From Lateolabrax maculatus (Eukaryota > Chordata > Actinopteri > Acropomatiformes > Lateolabracidae), in assembly GCA_031216445.1 (NCBI GenBank), contig CM062202.1:18871501-18935500 (forward strand): a stretch of 64,000 nucleotides of DNA, read 5' to 3'. Positions within the stretch are counted from its first letter, which is position 1; each line of letters starts with the position of its first letter. The notes under the pieces were generated by a model. It worked only from the letters and a program-made list of their open reading frames with translations. It did not search any database and was not told where the DNA came from. The position numbers and the translations under genes were made by a program. This document shows, piece after piece, positions 21,871 through 33,900 of the stretch.

Positions 21871-22542
21871 GCTGCTCTGTTGTATTCGCCCATCCCATAG
21901 TAACTGCGTGCTGTGTCCCATCGGAGTTTCATACCGCAGCGGTCGCTTTAAGAGACCTGTGCGTTAAAACCTGCAGTACGAAGCTGTCCCGAGGTGTGAA
22001 CGACTGTTGACTGACATTTCATTCACTCTGCCACCTCTGAAGGGGTCGGGTGCCATGTTATTAATGCGGTCATTTGAAGCGAGTCCAGCCCAGGCTGCGG
22101 TGCAGAGGATGGAGACGTTGCACTGATGCCAGCATGCAGCTTTCCTAATGTGAGTATCCCTCCCTCTCTTCAATGCGGCATGAACATGTAGACTACTGGG
22201 GGCGACCGGGCACAAGGAAATGTGTTTTAGCTGTAAGGATATTTTAAGATTACACAATGCATACTTTACAGGAGTCTTACGGGGGGATCTCTGACATAGC
22301 CTTGGGCGGCTGATCTGGTCCCTCTGGTAGGTCTGACGTGTTTTTGTATGTGCCAGTCTGGGTGGTTGTTGTTGTTCTGTTTCATGACTGCTAGTTGTTT
22401 GTGCAAAGGATGGTGTCCGGTGGATTGAGTGCGTTTCTCCGGGAAACCCCAGCATGATGCCTTTGAGATCAGTTTATATTTGAAGGTGCTGGGAGTCCTT
22501 GGCTTTGATGTGATGATGTCACTTTTCTACGTAATCCTGCTG

Positions 22543-22566
22543 TTTTTTTTTTTTTTTTTTTTTTTT
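22543..22566 (+). repeat. Poly(T) tract
   Basis: 24 consecutive T residues, followed about 35 bases later by an A-rich run (22,601-22,626). The pair could fold back on itself. Confidence 0.9.
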
Positions 22567-23614
22567 GAAAAGCTTTGCACCACACTGAACGGTGTGTTAA
22601 AAAAAAAAAACAAAACAAAAAAAAACAATACAGAGATTGTGCATCAGATATCAGGGTCAGAACAGCCTCTGGATTATCAGCATCCGAACCAAAACAGATG
22701 GAAACAAATAGCAGATGTGTTAACATATTGTCTAATGCAGTGTAAGAGGCTTGAATCTGATGGACCCTGGGCCTTGACTAACTGTGGCTCCCCAGCATCA
22801 CGGGGACAGGCCCGGATGACAGCCACTGATTTCTCGACTACAAAAGTTGATGTGCGCATCGTGCACTGCAGTGTGCTGGCGTCTGATCCCTGTGCTGTCT
22901 TGACTACAAGGCCCAGAAGTCAGCGGCAGAAACCGCACGGCCTTGTCAAAGTAATGCAGCTGCGAGCAGTCACTGGTGGGAATGTGTGTCAGAAGTAGCC
23001 TACACATGTCACTGCCATCACACAGAGAAAGGATGTAGGTTACTTGACCGGTGTCTTCTGACCCCTAATGTTATGTCAACAGCATACAGCTGGTGTGTGT
23101 GGCTACTGACTGCAGAATGTGCAGGCTGATCCTTTTGAATTGGCCTATTAACAGTAAAATAAAACTGGGCACCATGAGGAGTGAACAGTATGAGGCTGGA
23201 GTGTGCCACCAGGTTTAACTGTTTTATTTAAATGAAGCATTGAAAACTAAAAAACAATGATAAAATGATAATAAGCCTACATTTGCCAATAAATAATTTT
23301 ATTAGGGAATTAATATGAATTGTTGTTTTTATTATTAGGAATTAATAACTGATGTATTTAAAATTGAATTTGAACAATTCACTTTTTAAAAAATGTATGT
23401 ATGTATGATGTGTCTACTTGTTATAGTCCATCTCACAATTCATTTTTAATCTGCTTTACATTGAAATTTCCATTTTGTATTTTGTATCACCTTGATTCAA
23501 AACGTGTAAAATTTTGCTTCCTAACAAATAAAAACAAAACCTACCAGAGCAGCAACAGATGATCTGATTGGCCAATTAGAAGCAATTATAATAAATGTAT
23601 TATGATAATGTTAA

Positions 23615-23660
23615 TGATATTTCCCTCAAGAGTTGGTGGAGAACATATCTGAAAGGGGAT
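23615..23660 (-). repeat. Dispersed repeat 'ggtctccaccaactcctg' family, reverse fragment
   Basis: 'gatatttccctcaagagttggtgga' is the reverse complement of the family core seen at about 7,460 and 56,360. Only a short stretch is clearly recognisable. Confidence 0.55.
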
Positions 23661-23970
23661 TGAAATGCTTCTTGTCTGCTGGATGTGTAAATAGGCAACT
23701 GTTTGCCAACACGCCAGCCATACCAACCTTTGTCTAATTATAAAGCCTAACCCACAGTATTTTTCAGCCTGCAGCTTTTCTGCCCTCAAGTGGGCAAAAG
23801 AAGAAAAAAAAATCAATTAATGCAACTTTAAATCCTATCAATCAGCCTGACCTTTTTTTCTGCCCAGCTGCTCGTTGTTTGAACGGATGGTTTCAATCCC
23901 ATCCAATCCTTGGAAGTGCTCCAGCTGCCTGCCACTCACTTATCATCGTCAATGCAAAATATCAATAGTT

Positions 23971-24382
23971 TTACTTCCGGAACACTGCGCTGGTAGAGTG
24001 AGAGCTCTTTGATTCCTCATGGCCTCTGCAGACCCCGTGACTTTAGATAAACTCGCACCATGTGTACACTGGTGTACAGTTTTAGAGCATTAAAACACAG
24101 TTATTAGGAGAGCTAGTTAAAGTGTGTTAACACAAGAATCGTTATCAATTAAGAGATGGATACATAAGTAAGCCACTACGCATGCGCACACAAGATGATT
24201 CTCACCCGTCTGTATTAGTGTTACCTTAGTGGCAGAGGGTTGTGAAGTACGAAATAAGCCTTTTAAAGAACATATACAGCACGTAGTGTCGGGGATACAA
24301 CTTTGCGGACTCCCAGCAAACAGAGAAGAGGTGTCTGAGACCGTTGAGTCGTCCGGACGGGACTTTAAGACGACCCGGAAGT
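23971..24382 (+). promoter_or_regulatory. sacs: sacs promoter region with NRF1-like and ETS-like sites
   Basis: Three motifs of housekeeping promoters precede the sacs first exon: ACTTCCGG (reverse ETS/GABPA type) at 23,973-23,980, ACGCATGCGCACA (NRF-1 type) at 24,178-24,190, and CCGGAAGT (ETS/GABPA type) at 24,375-24,382. There is no convincing TATA box. The motifs are seen directly; binding is inferred. Confidence 0.5.
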
Positions 24383-24588
24383 AACCGGGAGTGAAACCTC
24401 TCGCTCCGTCCGCAGCGCTGCCGGAGTGTAATTCATTATTATTAGAACATCGCCTTTGAAGGAGTCAGTGTGTTGATGGGGGGCAACGACCATGTCACTG
24501 GCTATTGTTGTTGTGATTGTTTCCAGGAACACAGCGGGCCGTGAGATGCACCAGAGGACCGTTAACGGCGCGCAGCGGACAGACTCAA
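24310..24588 (+). other. sacs: Probable non-coding first exon of sacs
   Basis: A CpG-rich block ending at the donor CTCAA|GTGAGT (exon base 24588). The next exon begins after a good acceptor at 24803. The start is a guess. It contains an ATG at 24,492 whose frame, after splicing, ends at 24,845-24,847 (46 codons), so it could act as an upstream ORF. Human SACS also has a non-coding first exon. Confidence 0.5.
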
Positions 24589-24803
24589 GTGAGTGGGGTT
24601 TTTTTTTTTGTCGGGATAAAGATCCTAAAGAGGCTAAACCAAACACCCGGCGCCGGCGGGGGACGGTCCCAGCAAAGCCTCTTAGCCGCCGTCAGAACAA
24701 CGTATTGATCTTATGTGTCTTCTTGTGTCGTACATCGCATCGATCACGCAGGTGTTTTTTTTTTTTCGGGTGGGAAATAACGGTTTTTCTTGTTTTGCGA
24801 CAG

Positions 24804-24912
24804 CCGTGGTCCGGCCGGAGGATCCCTGCGCTCAGTGCGGACTATAGTCCCATGAATGTGTCTGCGCCGGGACACACTGCAGCGACGAGATGGCCAACTG
24901 TCCAGACCCGTG
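24804..24912 (+). CDS. sacs: sacs start-codon exon (coding part 24890-24912)
   Basis: The acceptor TTTTGCGACAG ends at 24803 and the donor CCGTG|GTGAGT starts at 24913. The start ATG at 24890 (context gagATGg, a good Kozak) gives MANCPDPW, joining in phase 2 to LPWVTVRHEY in the next exon, like RWVPVTV near the human N-terminus. Two other frames were excluded because they hit TGA in the next exon. An upstream ATG at 24852 in poorer context opens an overlapping frame. Confidence 0.85.
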
Positions 24913-27900
24913 GTGAGTGTACTGTGCAATGTGTGATATTCCTGGAAACACCACTGACACATTTTTTTTTATTTTATCAGCCAGATTGCGGCCCCCTTGC
25001 TGTAACACTCCGCTGCTTGTTATGATCAGGCTGTTGACACTCAGAGACCTGGAATAAAAAACACTCTCCAGGCTCACCTCTGCAGTGTGTCAGCCCGTGT
25101 GCGTCTTTATGCTGTAAGATCCCACTGGTCCTGCATCGTTTATTATGGGCTGAGGAGCTTTTCCAGCACCCAGTGCTGGCTGCCACACCCACCCACCCCG
25201 GCTCCAGTGAATGCACCACTGTGGACTTGGCTGCATGGGTCCAGTGCCCTGCTGCTGAATAAGCAGTATTGCTTTAATGTCGATGTCTACTGTGCTTTAT
25301 TGCCGTTGTGTGTGTCTTGACAGGTTGACTTGTACCTTTGCCTTACAGACACAAGACACACATGTCGTTCCCTTAAATAAGAGCACAGCTCAGCGTGGGG
25401 CGGGTGTTGGTCGATGTAAAGGTCCCGGAGGCAGAGGTAGAGAATCTGCTGATGGGAAACAGCACAACTCTCTCTCTCTGGAGGAGGGGATCAATCAACA
25501 GTTTTAAAGATTTTACTTTTTAAGGATAGCATTTCGCCCTGCGGCACTTTGTGAGAGCAAGTCAATGTTCCCAAAATCCAAATCCAGAGTGTAATACAGA
25601 TGTCTAAATGACAGTAATGGACCGCTAACAGATGGACCTGGTGAGGTGTCCATTCTCATGTTTCTTCCTAACCTAAACCTCGATCAATAATGACTGTAGG
25701 CATGACTCTCATGTTCCCTAGGGTCAAGATCAAATTTGAATCCTCCTCCCCTCTGCAGTGACTATATAGTCTTGCCAATGCGTGAATAACGGAGTGCTGT
25801 AAATAAGGACAAAAATCACAGGTTTTATTCAAAAGGGTTGACTTAATATTACATGCACAGATGACTCCATCTGCAAAAACTTTAAACATTTCAATAAAAC
25901 TGTTCAATCATTAGTGTCCTGGTAGCCTAGTGCTTAAGACCATATAACTGCAACATCCTGCTTTCGATTCCAGCTGGGGAACTGTGTTTCCCTGTGTTTC
26001 CTGTTTCCACTGTCACTATCAAATAAAGGCAAACAAAAATAAATTATTAAAGTCATCAGACTCTTACAATGAGAATGTTTTCCATTATAATTTTGTTATT
26101 GATTGAAAAGCTCTACCCACACCCCACACAGTTTTCAGTGCGCACACAAAGTTTTTATCCAAACCTCAAAACTTAATTTGTGTCCGTATTTTTTAGGTTG
26201 CCATGGGTGACAGTTCGCCATGAGTACATTGGCCTAAAGTCCTACCAGGTCTCTCCCTCCACATCTGTTCAAGATGTCAAACAGTTCGTCTACGAAGAGA
26301 CAGACCTGCCTGTCAAAGAGCAACGGCTGACTCACAATGGGAGAGTGGTAAGTAGTTTTTTTCTTATAACAGCAGATTAAATATACTACTAAAATATTAC
26401 ACAACAAAACAAATCCAAATTATACAGCTAAATAATTAGGATAATGTTGATAATTAGGAAAGATGGTCTGTTTATGGTTGAATGTTTTATTCATTGTTTC
26501 GTTGAACAGCTTTGTTAATTATTTTCAGTCACAAAAATGTGATGATGTGCACTGCATGACGGCATGATTGGAAAGAAGTGCTGCCTTTTTATCCAAACCA
26601 AAGACATAACACAGAAATCTTTGTTTTGAAATTGGCCAAGTATGTCTTTAAGTAGGGATCCTCTCCCAGTCAGTGCTGGGTAAATATTTTACACTGTTGT
26701 CATTCTTTGTTTATTATTTTTCCCATGTTCAGTTTATTTGTTGTAAATGTCACATAATTTGTATTCTTCTTGTTTAACTAAATATTGGAGAACTTGATAC
26801 AGTCATTTTATTTTGTTTGCTGTTCCATTTTACCTATTACATTACACAAAAGGAAAACATTTTCTTTCTCTGATGATAGATAATTGCCACCCCGTGCCAT
26901 AGCTGCAGGATGTGATACTGACCTAAACCATTAACAGTGCCTCATTGTTGACATGCTGTGAGCCAACATTCCCTCACAGGTTTAATTTGTTGTTGCTGTG
27001 AACAATTAATTGAATCTTTTTAGTTTAGCTATTGGTCTTATGACTGAGTTGAGCATGGTGATGGTCCTATCTATCTATCTATCTGTCTATTTATCTATCT
27101 TATCTATCTTATCTTATCTTTACTGCGGGCTTGTGTTGGATTCCAGAGTAATGCAGTGGTCCAGAGCACATTATCAGCTCAGATGACTGCAGTCAAATAA
27201 TAATCTGACTCATACTGTGGGCAACATGACTAGGCACCTCTTTGTCACAATGTATTGAAAAAAACACAATAGATTACTGCATTCTTAGCATATAAAACAA
27301 AATAATTCAAGCACAAATAGCATATTAAAAGCTAAAATACTTGACCTCTCCAGATATATTCTCAACATTTTAGAAATGGTATTCTCTCCTGAAATTGTAT
27401 AGTTTCACAAATACATTATACAGTTGTATGCATATTTTTATACAGTTTTATGAATTATTATGATCTTTCATGTTATAACATTTTTATTTTGGATCAAACA
27501 AGATGCGTCAGTAGTGTTAATTTGATTAATTAGTTACTTTTGTGGCAGATAAATGTACTGTTTGGCTCTTGTGTGGTAATTTGTGGAGGTTGCGTCAGTG
27601 TATGTCCTGCCATGAGTGTCTTGGGGCTCAGCTGATGGAAAGCACCAGGTGGTGTTCAGTGCTCGGCAGCCCCCCCCGATCTCATATGCAAAAATTAGCT
27701 GCAAGACACACCTACAAACTAATACCACATAGTGTACACTACAAGGTTAGGTCCTACAATTCAATTTAAAAAAAAGAATTATTTAAGACTTAAATTCTGT
27801 TCTGACTATTAGTATACTGTATATATAGTGTGAACTTATTCCCAGAAAAAAAAAATGTTTCCATAGTGCCCTCCAGATGTAAGTCTAGCTTTCAAATTGC

Positions 27901-30900
27901 ATCTTGTTCTGCCTGATTTAATTAAAAATGTGGATCAGTCTGATGGAGGAGGCACTTTGCCAGACAGTGTACTTAGCAGAGGAGTCGTATGCTTTTTAGA
28001 GGAAACTAAAAGGCAAATTTAGCTTGTTCTCTTTGTGTTTCTAAAACATTCTTCATTGTAAATGAGGCTACTCTCAAATGAAATAAAACAGTCAGCCCAG
28101 AAGCTAAATGAGGAAAAACACTTAAAACTATTATACCTGTATATATACATCCTTGTTAAACAGAAACTGTATAAGCAAAGTACTCTGTTCTCTAGATGAA
28201 TGTTAAATGCACAAGCACCAGCAATATAATTGAATATCTAAATGTATATAGCCAATGTGGCTATATACATTTAGATATACAACTAAATTGCTGGTTCTGA
28301 GTCTGAGTATGTTCTGTGTGGGTACACTTCCACCAATATCAATGTCTTTCTCACACGTCTTTGACATGTCGAGACAACAATGCAAGTTTTAACCACAAGG
28401 AACTGTGATTACTACAGCTTGTATGCTCCTTGTTTCCCATATTAAATATTAATATGACATTGAAGAATCAATCCCGAATTGTACAATGATTATTGCACAG
28501 TGCAGTGACCATGATGAGGATGATGACTGAGGGTTTTTCTTATGCAGAGCAGCATGTTGATGTGCAGAGACTGCTGAGTGCAGTGGGTCACAGTGTCACC
28601 TTGAAAAGCCTCAAACAGCAGTAGCAGCAGTATCAGGCCTGGTACCAACTCCGGCTCGCTGCTAAATCGATTCTGAAAGATGCACCAGGAAAAGATTGTC
28701 TATCACACTAATGCCTGCAATAATACAGCCCAAAAGATGGAGAACAGTTGCTGGAGTGAGAGACCGATGATACATTAACCTTGATGGGAGGACAACTATA
28801 AGTCTGTTAATAGTTGTCGTAAAAATGACAGTCAGTGCTAGTTGGCTTCCAAACTGTTTTATGATTGGATTGAGTAATAAATCAGAGTTTATGACGGAAG
28901 TCATTTTTTCATTGTTCATGATATCTTCCACACACTGTACAGGGCAGTTGGTTACAGTCTCTTAAAGCAGTTACTTTGATTGATTGAAGAACGTTGTATT
29001 GAATTTTGGTTTTGTTGAGTCAATACCTGAAATTATGCATTGTCTCCACATCCTACCTTCCTAGCTGGATGACAGTGTGCAGATTAGGACCTTGGTGCCT
29101 GCCGGAAGCCCAGAAGTATCTGTCACACTGGAGGGAAGAGGCCTCAAAGGGGGAGGTAGGACTAAAACCACCACATCTCTGCAAAACAAACAAATTCTTA
29201 CAACTGTGAGGCATACTCAGCTTGGTTTTTACAGGGAGGTTCGGACAGACTACACCACCCCTCGTCGAATTTTTGAAGGATATTCTGAGGAGGTACCCTG
29301 AAGGTGGACAGATTCTGAAGGTAAGTGTCTCGCTACGTTATTATTTCACATTTTTCACAGACATCAGATACATTTAGCATCATGTTTTGTGGATGTTGGC
29401 CTGATACAATTCCCCTAAACATGAAAAAACAATATACTTTTTATTCGTACAGATTTCTCTAGTATAGTCAGTAACACAGACGTCATTTGGAGTGAGGAAA
29501 CATGTCAAGCTTGCAAAAAAACAAAGGGCATACTTTTATTTTGGCTTTACTTGCTCGGATCAGCTATGTTACCATACATGGTAGCAACATTGCCAGGGTA
29601 AAGGGCTGAATTCCCACTGGGGTCCTCCGCTCTAATAATGTGCTCATTTTACTGTAAGGCTTTTTGGATACAAGCATCCACCAAATAAGCTGATGTCATC
29701 ATGCGCATTACACTTCTTAAAGGCTCTGACTTCATGAGTGTATGTGTTTGTTGTGTTTTATTTTAAAGGAGTTGATTCAAAATGCTGAGGATGCTGGAGC
29801 CACGGAAGTCAAGTTCATGTACGATGAGACAGAATATGGAGTGGAGTCACTGTGGTCACCTGACATGGCTCAGCATCAAGGTTAGTAGTTACAGTAAACA
29901 ATTAGGCACCACAGAATAGCCCGGTGATCAGTGAAACTCTCCTTTAATTGGAGGGGGTAAGTTCAAGCCCTCGTGTTGGCAAGAATCTCTCCTGCTTCAG
30001 TATCATTAAGCAGGTCGTCTGGAGCTGATCCTCTGCTCTGACCAGGGAAAAACAAAAATACATTTATTACAGGGATTATTAAAATAATACATTATTACAC
30101 TGTAGTTATGTATTTTTAGGTTGTCTTAACTTGTTCATACTGACCTGGTTTGAACTGACTTGTATTGCAGGTACAGCATTGTATGTGTACAATGATGCTG
30201 TGTTCACCGGTGAAGACTGGAATGGGATTCAAGAAATTGCCAGGAGCAGGAAGAGAGAGGACCCTTTGAAAGTTGGACGATTTGGGATTGGCTTCAATTC
30301 TGTGTACCATGTTACAGGTGATCACTGTCTCGAAAATGCTATCAGTGTTATCAAATGCTTACTTACAGTACAACCTATTCACCTATTTTGTGGAATCAGT
30401 CTTTAGAAACTAAGACTATTCTGTGTAAAGAATTTCCAAAATGTTTGATGTATAAGTCTGTAGAAATGTTTTGCCATACCAATATGCAGATTATTTTCTC
30501 GGTTAACTGTTAGGTCATTAAAATGTGAAAAAATATTTGAAAATGCCCATCCAAATTCCCTACAGTCTCATTTTGTCCAAAAGACTGTCCAAAACCAAAG
30601 CTATTTAGTTTACAATGATATAAAACAGACGAAAGCAGCAAATCCTCACACTGGAAAATTTGGAATTAGGGAATGTTCGGCATTTATTCTTGAAAAATTA
30701 CTTGAAATGACAACGATAGTTGTTAAAGGTCTAAATTACAGTATATAATTAAATTAACAACATGTTTAAGTTTTAATTTATAGTTTTTGTGTTTTTCTTT
30801 AGATGTTCCCAGTATATTCAGTGGAGACCAGATTGCCATGCTGGACCCTCATCAGACCCTGTTTGGAGTGCATGAGTCCGGACAGTGTTGGAACTTGAAG

Positions 30901-33900
30901 ACAGACATTAAGGAGATCACAGAGCTGGCTGACCAGTTTGCTCCCTACATTGGGATGTTTGGGAGCTCTGAGAAGACCGTTAAGGATGGCAGCTTCCCTG
31001 GAACATTGTTCCGCTTCCCGCTCCGCCTGAAACCCTCCCAGCTCAGTGGCAACATTTACAACAAAGAAAAGGTTTTGGAGCTCTTTGAGTCTTTCAAAGC
31101 AGATGCAGACACAGTGCTCCTCTTCCTCAAGAGTGTTCAGAAGATCTCCTTGCATGTGCGTGAGTCTGATGGTACGGAGCGCATGTTGTTTCAGGTTACG
31201 GCAACAGAGAACACTGATGATAAGCTAGAAAGACCGAATGCACTGAAGACACTGGGTCAGGCTATAGACAGCTACAGCAACGGTGTTCTCAGTTCTACCA
31301 TCACATGCGTCACTTACCAGGTCAACATAGAGACTCAGGATGAAACAGCTAAAGAGACTCAGAGGATGACGTGGCTGGTTTGCAATGGAGTTGGGGGCAG
31401 AGGAATGTGTGCTGAGTTGGACTACCTGGCAGATGATCTGAAGTTCATGCCTACCATTGGCATTGCTCTGCCTCTTACTCTGGTTAACAAAGAAGACAAA
31501 GGTGCCACATCTGGTTTCTCAGGTCGAGCTTTTTGCTTCCTTCCTCTTCCCCCCGGTGAGGAGAGTGAGACAGGGCTTCCAGTTCATGTCAGTGGCTTCT
31601 TCGGCCTCACGGACAACCGTAGGAGTATCAAGTGGCGGGAAGTGGACCAGTGGAGGGATCCAGCGGCTCTGTGGAATGAGCTGCTTATAATCACTGTCAT
31701 CCCCAGGGCTTACTTCACACTCATCACTGAGGCCATCAAAAGGGTACAGACAAAAAAGGACCAAGACTTTCCATTATCCGCTACAGGGACCTATGGGGCC
31801 TGGCCAGACCCTAAGCAGGTCAAGTCCCGCTGGAAACCCATCCTCCAGCCGCTTTTTCATGACTTGCTGCAGCAGCAGGTCATCTATTCTCTTGCTGAGA
31901 GCTGGATCCAGGTGGACCAGGCTGTGTTCTCAGAGCTGGACACAGACGAAGACATTTCAGAGACTGTGATCAACTACCTCCAAAGCTCAGGAACACAGGT
32001 GGCGAAGGTGCCTGCCGCTGTAGACTTGGTCTTGGCTGCCTACATGACCACTGAAGTGAAGAAGGTGACTCCATCTTTGTTGCGGCAGGTGATCAGGAAG
32101 TACAAACACAAAGGTCCCTCACAGGAGAAGCTACTACTGCTGGAGTTTGCTCTTAGTGACGTCAATTACAGTGACCTCATAGGGCTGGAGCTCCTGCCAC
32201 TGCAAGATGAGACATTTACAACATTTTCATCTTCTGTCGGTGAAAAGGATTCCATTTACATTGCATCTGAAGAATACCCCAGGTAGAGATAAAGTGACAT
32301 TGTGTATTTCTACTGAACTAAGTGACAAAGACGGTCTGTGTTTTAACCAAGTTGTTTCAGTTCTTGTCTAAATTACCTAAATTGTTTAGGCTCCCATTTT
32401 TACCTGAAATTAGCTGATGGACAGAGCAGTTAATAATTTGAAAATGTTGTAATTTAGTCCAGATTTAGCCTGGAAGATCAGTTTGCCATCTAAGGCAGAG
32501 TTGATGTGTTATTAGTGCTTCTCTCCTTTATTTGTACACATAAAAATAGTAAGAGCAGATTGACGTGCGGTTCATTGTGCCTGTCTTTAGTAAGGTTACT
32601 GCAATTTGCACAGACCAATTTTAAGGTGACAGATTTCCTCATCTGAAATGCAGATGCAAATTTGTGCAGGATTACTACAGAGAGGTTGTGGCTGATTGCG
32701 TGATTAGTTAGTCTCTTTGCTCCTGCCTTTGAAAATCAGACAATAATTACATGCAAACTGAAAACACAAATTAAATGACAGGCATAGTGTGAGTTTCGCT
32801 GTCTTTACATGCACATAAATTTGTATTTTCTTTTCAGCATTCAGTTTTACACAGCTATATGGCATTGTTCTTTAATTTTGTTGGTTTATTTGGGGTCAAA
32901 TGATTAGATCAATCACAGCATCAAGCTTTGTACTATATATGAACATTTTTCAACATTACATGTCCATGTAGAATTTAATTTGTAATGTGTCTCGCATTTT
33001 CTTTTTTTGTTTTTCTTTATCCTAAGGTCTCTGTATCCAGGACTTGAGGGTCGGTTCATATTGGAGAGCATTAAACCTTCAGTAATGGACAGTTTGAAGA
33101 AAGCAGCCAAAAGCAGAGGTAATGTAACACATTCAATTTACATGTAATCTCTTCCACATTTCCACGTAACAGTGCCTAGGAGACTTTTATATTGTAAAAT
33201 ATTTTGACCAATTTATTTGTAATGTTAACAATAGGATCTGACTATGTGGGTTATGTGGGTTCAGCCACGTCGTAATAATGCTGGGGCACCTTATTCTCCT
33301 GCAGTGCAGCAGGGCATTAAATCTTGTGCTGCTGATAGATAATTTAAGAGTGAGAGGCAGAAAGGGAAAGAGAAAGTAAGCTGATTCATGGAAGACTTGA
33401 TTTTGTGCCACACATTTCACAAGATCAGATCCTGAGTGCACTCAGGAGAGGAAATATGCTGATTAATAGATTTGTCCTCTAAACCCAAAAAGAAAGACAC
33501 AGAGAACATTCAAATTTAACATAATGTGGATTCCTATTAATTTTTCATGGATGTTGAAGTTTTAAGAAGTATAGTGTTGTCACTCCATTTCTGTACAGTA
33601 CACAGTGTCTACAGTAGCTTAACTTTCAGTAGCATGCTATATCCATTAGAAATGTTAACTCTGCTGCCCACCCAGGTCCCACCCCTGTTGATGATGGCAG
33701 AGTACCACTTTGGAGTTACTCAGATCATCTGATCTCCCTCTCCCCACTCGCCTGTCTCACTCTCTTACTCACTCTCCACAACAACTATTTTGTGCATTAT
33801 ATTGAGACAGTTCATCACAACAATTAATCAATACTGTATAAACTGATGCTGAAAGACTTCAGTGGAACACAGCCATCATTTATGTTATTAGTCACACATG

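Larger units (their letters stand above)
20351..23970. other. Divergent intergenic region between tnfrsf19 and sacs
   Basis: No gene was recognised. The region holds an ATTCT-rich simple-sequence domain (21.41-21.87 kb), a GC/CpG-richer patch at 21.88-22.15 kb ending in a donor-like AAT|GTGAGT, a T tract at 22.54 kb and a fragment of a dispersed repeat at 23.6 kb. Open frames here lack family features and have no consistent splice partners. Confidence 0.6.
26348..29064 (+). other. sacs: sacs intron 3, AT-rich, with a palindrome
   Basis: A 2.7-kb AT-rich intron. It holds a (CTAT)n microsatellite at 27,066-27,121 and the 79-base palindrome at 28,217-28,295. No exon was recognised in it. Confidence 0.8.

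Noticed and set aside
22429..22998. 189-codon plus-strand frame
   Set aside because: It includes poly-Phe and poly-Lys stretches from T and A tracts; no family pattern.
24492..25025. 177-codon plus-strand frame at the sacs 5' end, considered as the sacs N-terminus
   Set aside because: Its phase at the 24588 donor does not lead into the ubiquitin-like exon frame, and it continues through the intron. Only its first part can be a uORF.
25914..25990. Possible tRNA gene
   Set aside because: The A- and B-box-like words are present but no acceptor-stem pairing or clean anticodon arm was found, and the tail is SINE-like.
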